Origin: Christensenella sp. UBA3798
GTDB lineage: Bacteria > Bacillota > Clostridia > Christensenellales > CAG-1252
Reading direction: 5' to 3'
NCBI GenBank assembly: GCA_002368735.1
Contig: DFEQ01000100.1
Location: 1-7,195 of the forward strand
Length of the DNA stretch: 7,195 bases
The notes beneath the pieces were generated by a model. That model did not search any database. It was given only the letters and a program-made list of their open reading frames with translations, and had not been told where the DNA came from. A program made the position numbers and the translations under genes. Of this stretch, positions 6,758 to 7,195 are shown piece after piece (within the stretch, counting starts at the first letter, position 1; every line of letters starts with the position of its first letter).

Positions 6758-6793
6758 AAAGAACCCTGATTCGAAGATAAATCAGGGTTCTTT
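6758..6793. terminator. Strong bidirectional rho-independent terminator hairpin
   Basis: A perfect 14-bp stem (AAAGAACCCTGATT at 6758-6771 pairing with 6780-6793) has an 8-nt loop, with a T run on the right (6791-6794) and the complementary A run on the left. It begins two bases after the last heptamer of array 1, so a plus-strand transcript of the array would end here. It would equally stop minus-strand transcription entering from the right before it reaches array 1 and the GDPD gene. Confidence 0.8.
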
Positions 6794-6799
6794 TCTGGT

Positions 6800-6817
6800 G
6801 GGGGTTGCGATTCCCCC
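6800..6817. repeat. G/C-run hairpin next to the terminator
   Basis: GGGGG (6800-6804) pairs with CCCCC (6813-6817) across an 8-nt loop, followed by a second C run (6821-6824). I recall similar G-run/C-run stretches beside such terminators in gut Clostridia. No function can be assigned from the sequence. Confidence 0.45.
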
Positions 6818-7020
6818 AAACCCCTAAACGCTTTTTAAAAGGATGCCGCTTCGCGAGAAATGAAAGTGATCAAGCAAAGTGCATCGTGACAATAACTGCG
6901 AAGCAAAATGTAGCGAGGAGCTCGGCTCCGTGGGTCGAAAGCCATGAGAGGGGAAAGGTGAGGCGAGTTCTTTAAGAATGGCGGAAAGTCGTTTGTTCTT
7001 GCGTTTTTTAATCTATCCAC

Positions 7021-7155
7021 AACTTCTCGCATAGCGAGAAACTTCACTGCGAACGAAGTGAGCAACTTCACTGACGAAGTCAACTTCACTGTGCGCTTCA
7101 GCGCACAACTTCACTCTCCAAGGCAACTTCACTTCGGCGTAGCCGAAACTTCACT
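7021..7155. repeat. Array 2: six AACTTCACT nonamers separated by variable hairpins
   Basis: Perfect AACTTCACT copies start at 7040, 7064, 7082, 7107, 7125 and 7147, with a partial AACTTC at 7021. The 9-16 nt spacers are unrelated in sequence, but most are self-complementary: 7024-7040 (7-bp stem, loop ATA), 7072-7082 (TGAC/GTCA, loop GAA), 7091-7106 (GTGCGC/GCGCAC, loop TTCA) and 7133-7147 (TTCGGC/GCCGAA, loop GTA). The spacers at 7049-7063 and 7116-7124 pair poorly. It follows the same constant-linker, variable-stem plan as array 1 but with a different linker and a single orientation. Confidence 0.85.
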
Positions 7156-7195
7156 CAAAGTCGTTCGCAATTTTATTGTACTTATCGTCGACAAA

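Larger units (their letters stand above)
6496..7195. other. About 700-bp gene-free region rich in hairpin repeats
   Basis: I find no convincing coding sequence here. The open frames at 6492-6755 and 6835-7089 (minus strand) run through repeat arrays and lack ribosome binding sites or recognisable motifs. The region holds a candidate promoter, heptamer array 1, a strong terminator-type hairpin, a G/C-run hairpin, a stretch (about 6841-7018) with only minor hairpins such as GGAGC/GCTCC, and nonamer array 2. The final 30 bases are A/T-rich and may lie upstream of a gene beyond the window. Confidence 0.7.

Noticed and set aside
6835..7089. 84-codon minus-strand frame starting in array 2
   Set aside because: Its N-terminus (MKLTSSVKLLTSF) is simply the translated nonamer repeat. 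No ribosome binding site or domain is visible.
7021..7155. CRISPR array
   Set aside because: The repeat is only 9 nt, spacers are 9-16 nt and self-complementary, and there are no cas genes in the window.

Overview
The window looks like the chromosome of an anaerobic, gut-type Bacillota bacterium (Clostridia-like). This is an inference from AGGAGG-type ribosome binding sites, the carbohydrate-utilisation genes, a short Gram-positive-style lipoprotein, and intergenic hairpin arrays of a kind I associate with gut Clostridia. There is no rRNA or other marker gene to fix the taxonomy.

Left part (1-3966, plus strand): the end of a carbohydrate operon. It holds the C-terminal 291 codons of a GH13 alpha-glucosidase-type enzyme, then, 18 bp downstream, a complete 1023-residue GH106-like (alpha-L-rhamnosidase-like) glycoside hydrolase. 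The complete enzyme has no export signal, so it probably acts on imported oligosaccharides or glycosides in the cytoplasm. The operon ends at a bidirectional terminator (about 3990-4041) shared with the minus-strand genes that converge on it.

Middle (4030-5612, minus strand): a two-gene cassette. The first gene (4910-5515) encodes a 201-residue protein of unknown function with the striking N-terminal motif FETNSSSTHS and a CxxC/CxC cysteine cluster. One base further on lies a 292-residue radical SAM enzyme (4030-4908) with a CxxxCxxC cluster and no ribosome binding site of its own, so the two are probably translationally coupled. The leader of this cassette carries two consecutive hairpins, the second abutting the Shine-Dalgarno sequence. 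This is the least understood coding part of the window and the best candidate for an undescribed biochemical system.

Right of that (5653-6495, minus strand) is a separately transcribed putative lipoprotein of the glycerophosphodiester phosphodiesterase family.

Right end (6496-7195): about 700 bp with no convincing gene but a lot of designed-looking structure. Array 1 (6584-6755) has eight copies of one heptamer alternating with seven different hairpins, and the heptamer flips orientation exactly at the middle hairpin. It runs directly into a strong 14-bp bidirectional terminator-type hairpin (6758-6793) and a G/C-run hairpin. Array 2 (7021-7155) has six perfect copies of the nonamer AACTTCACT separated by unrelated sequences, most of them self-complementary. 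The constant-linker, variable-stem design of both arrays points to selection on DNA or RNA structure, or to a family of non-coding repeat elements.
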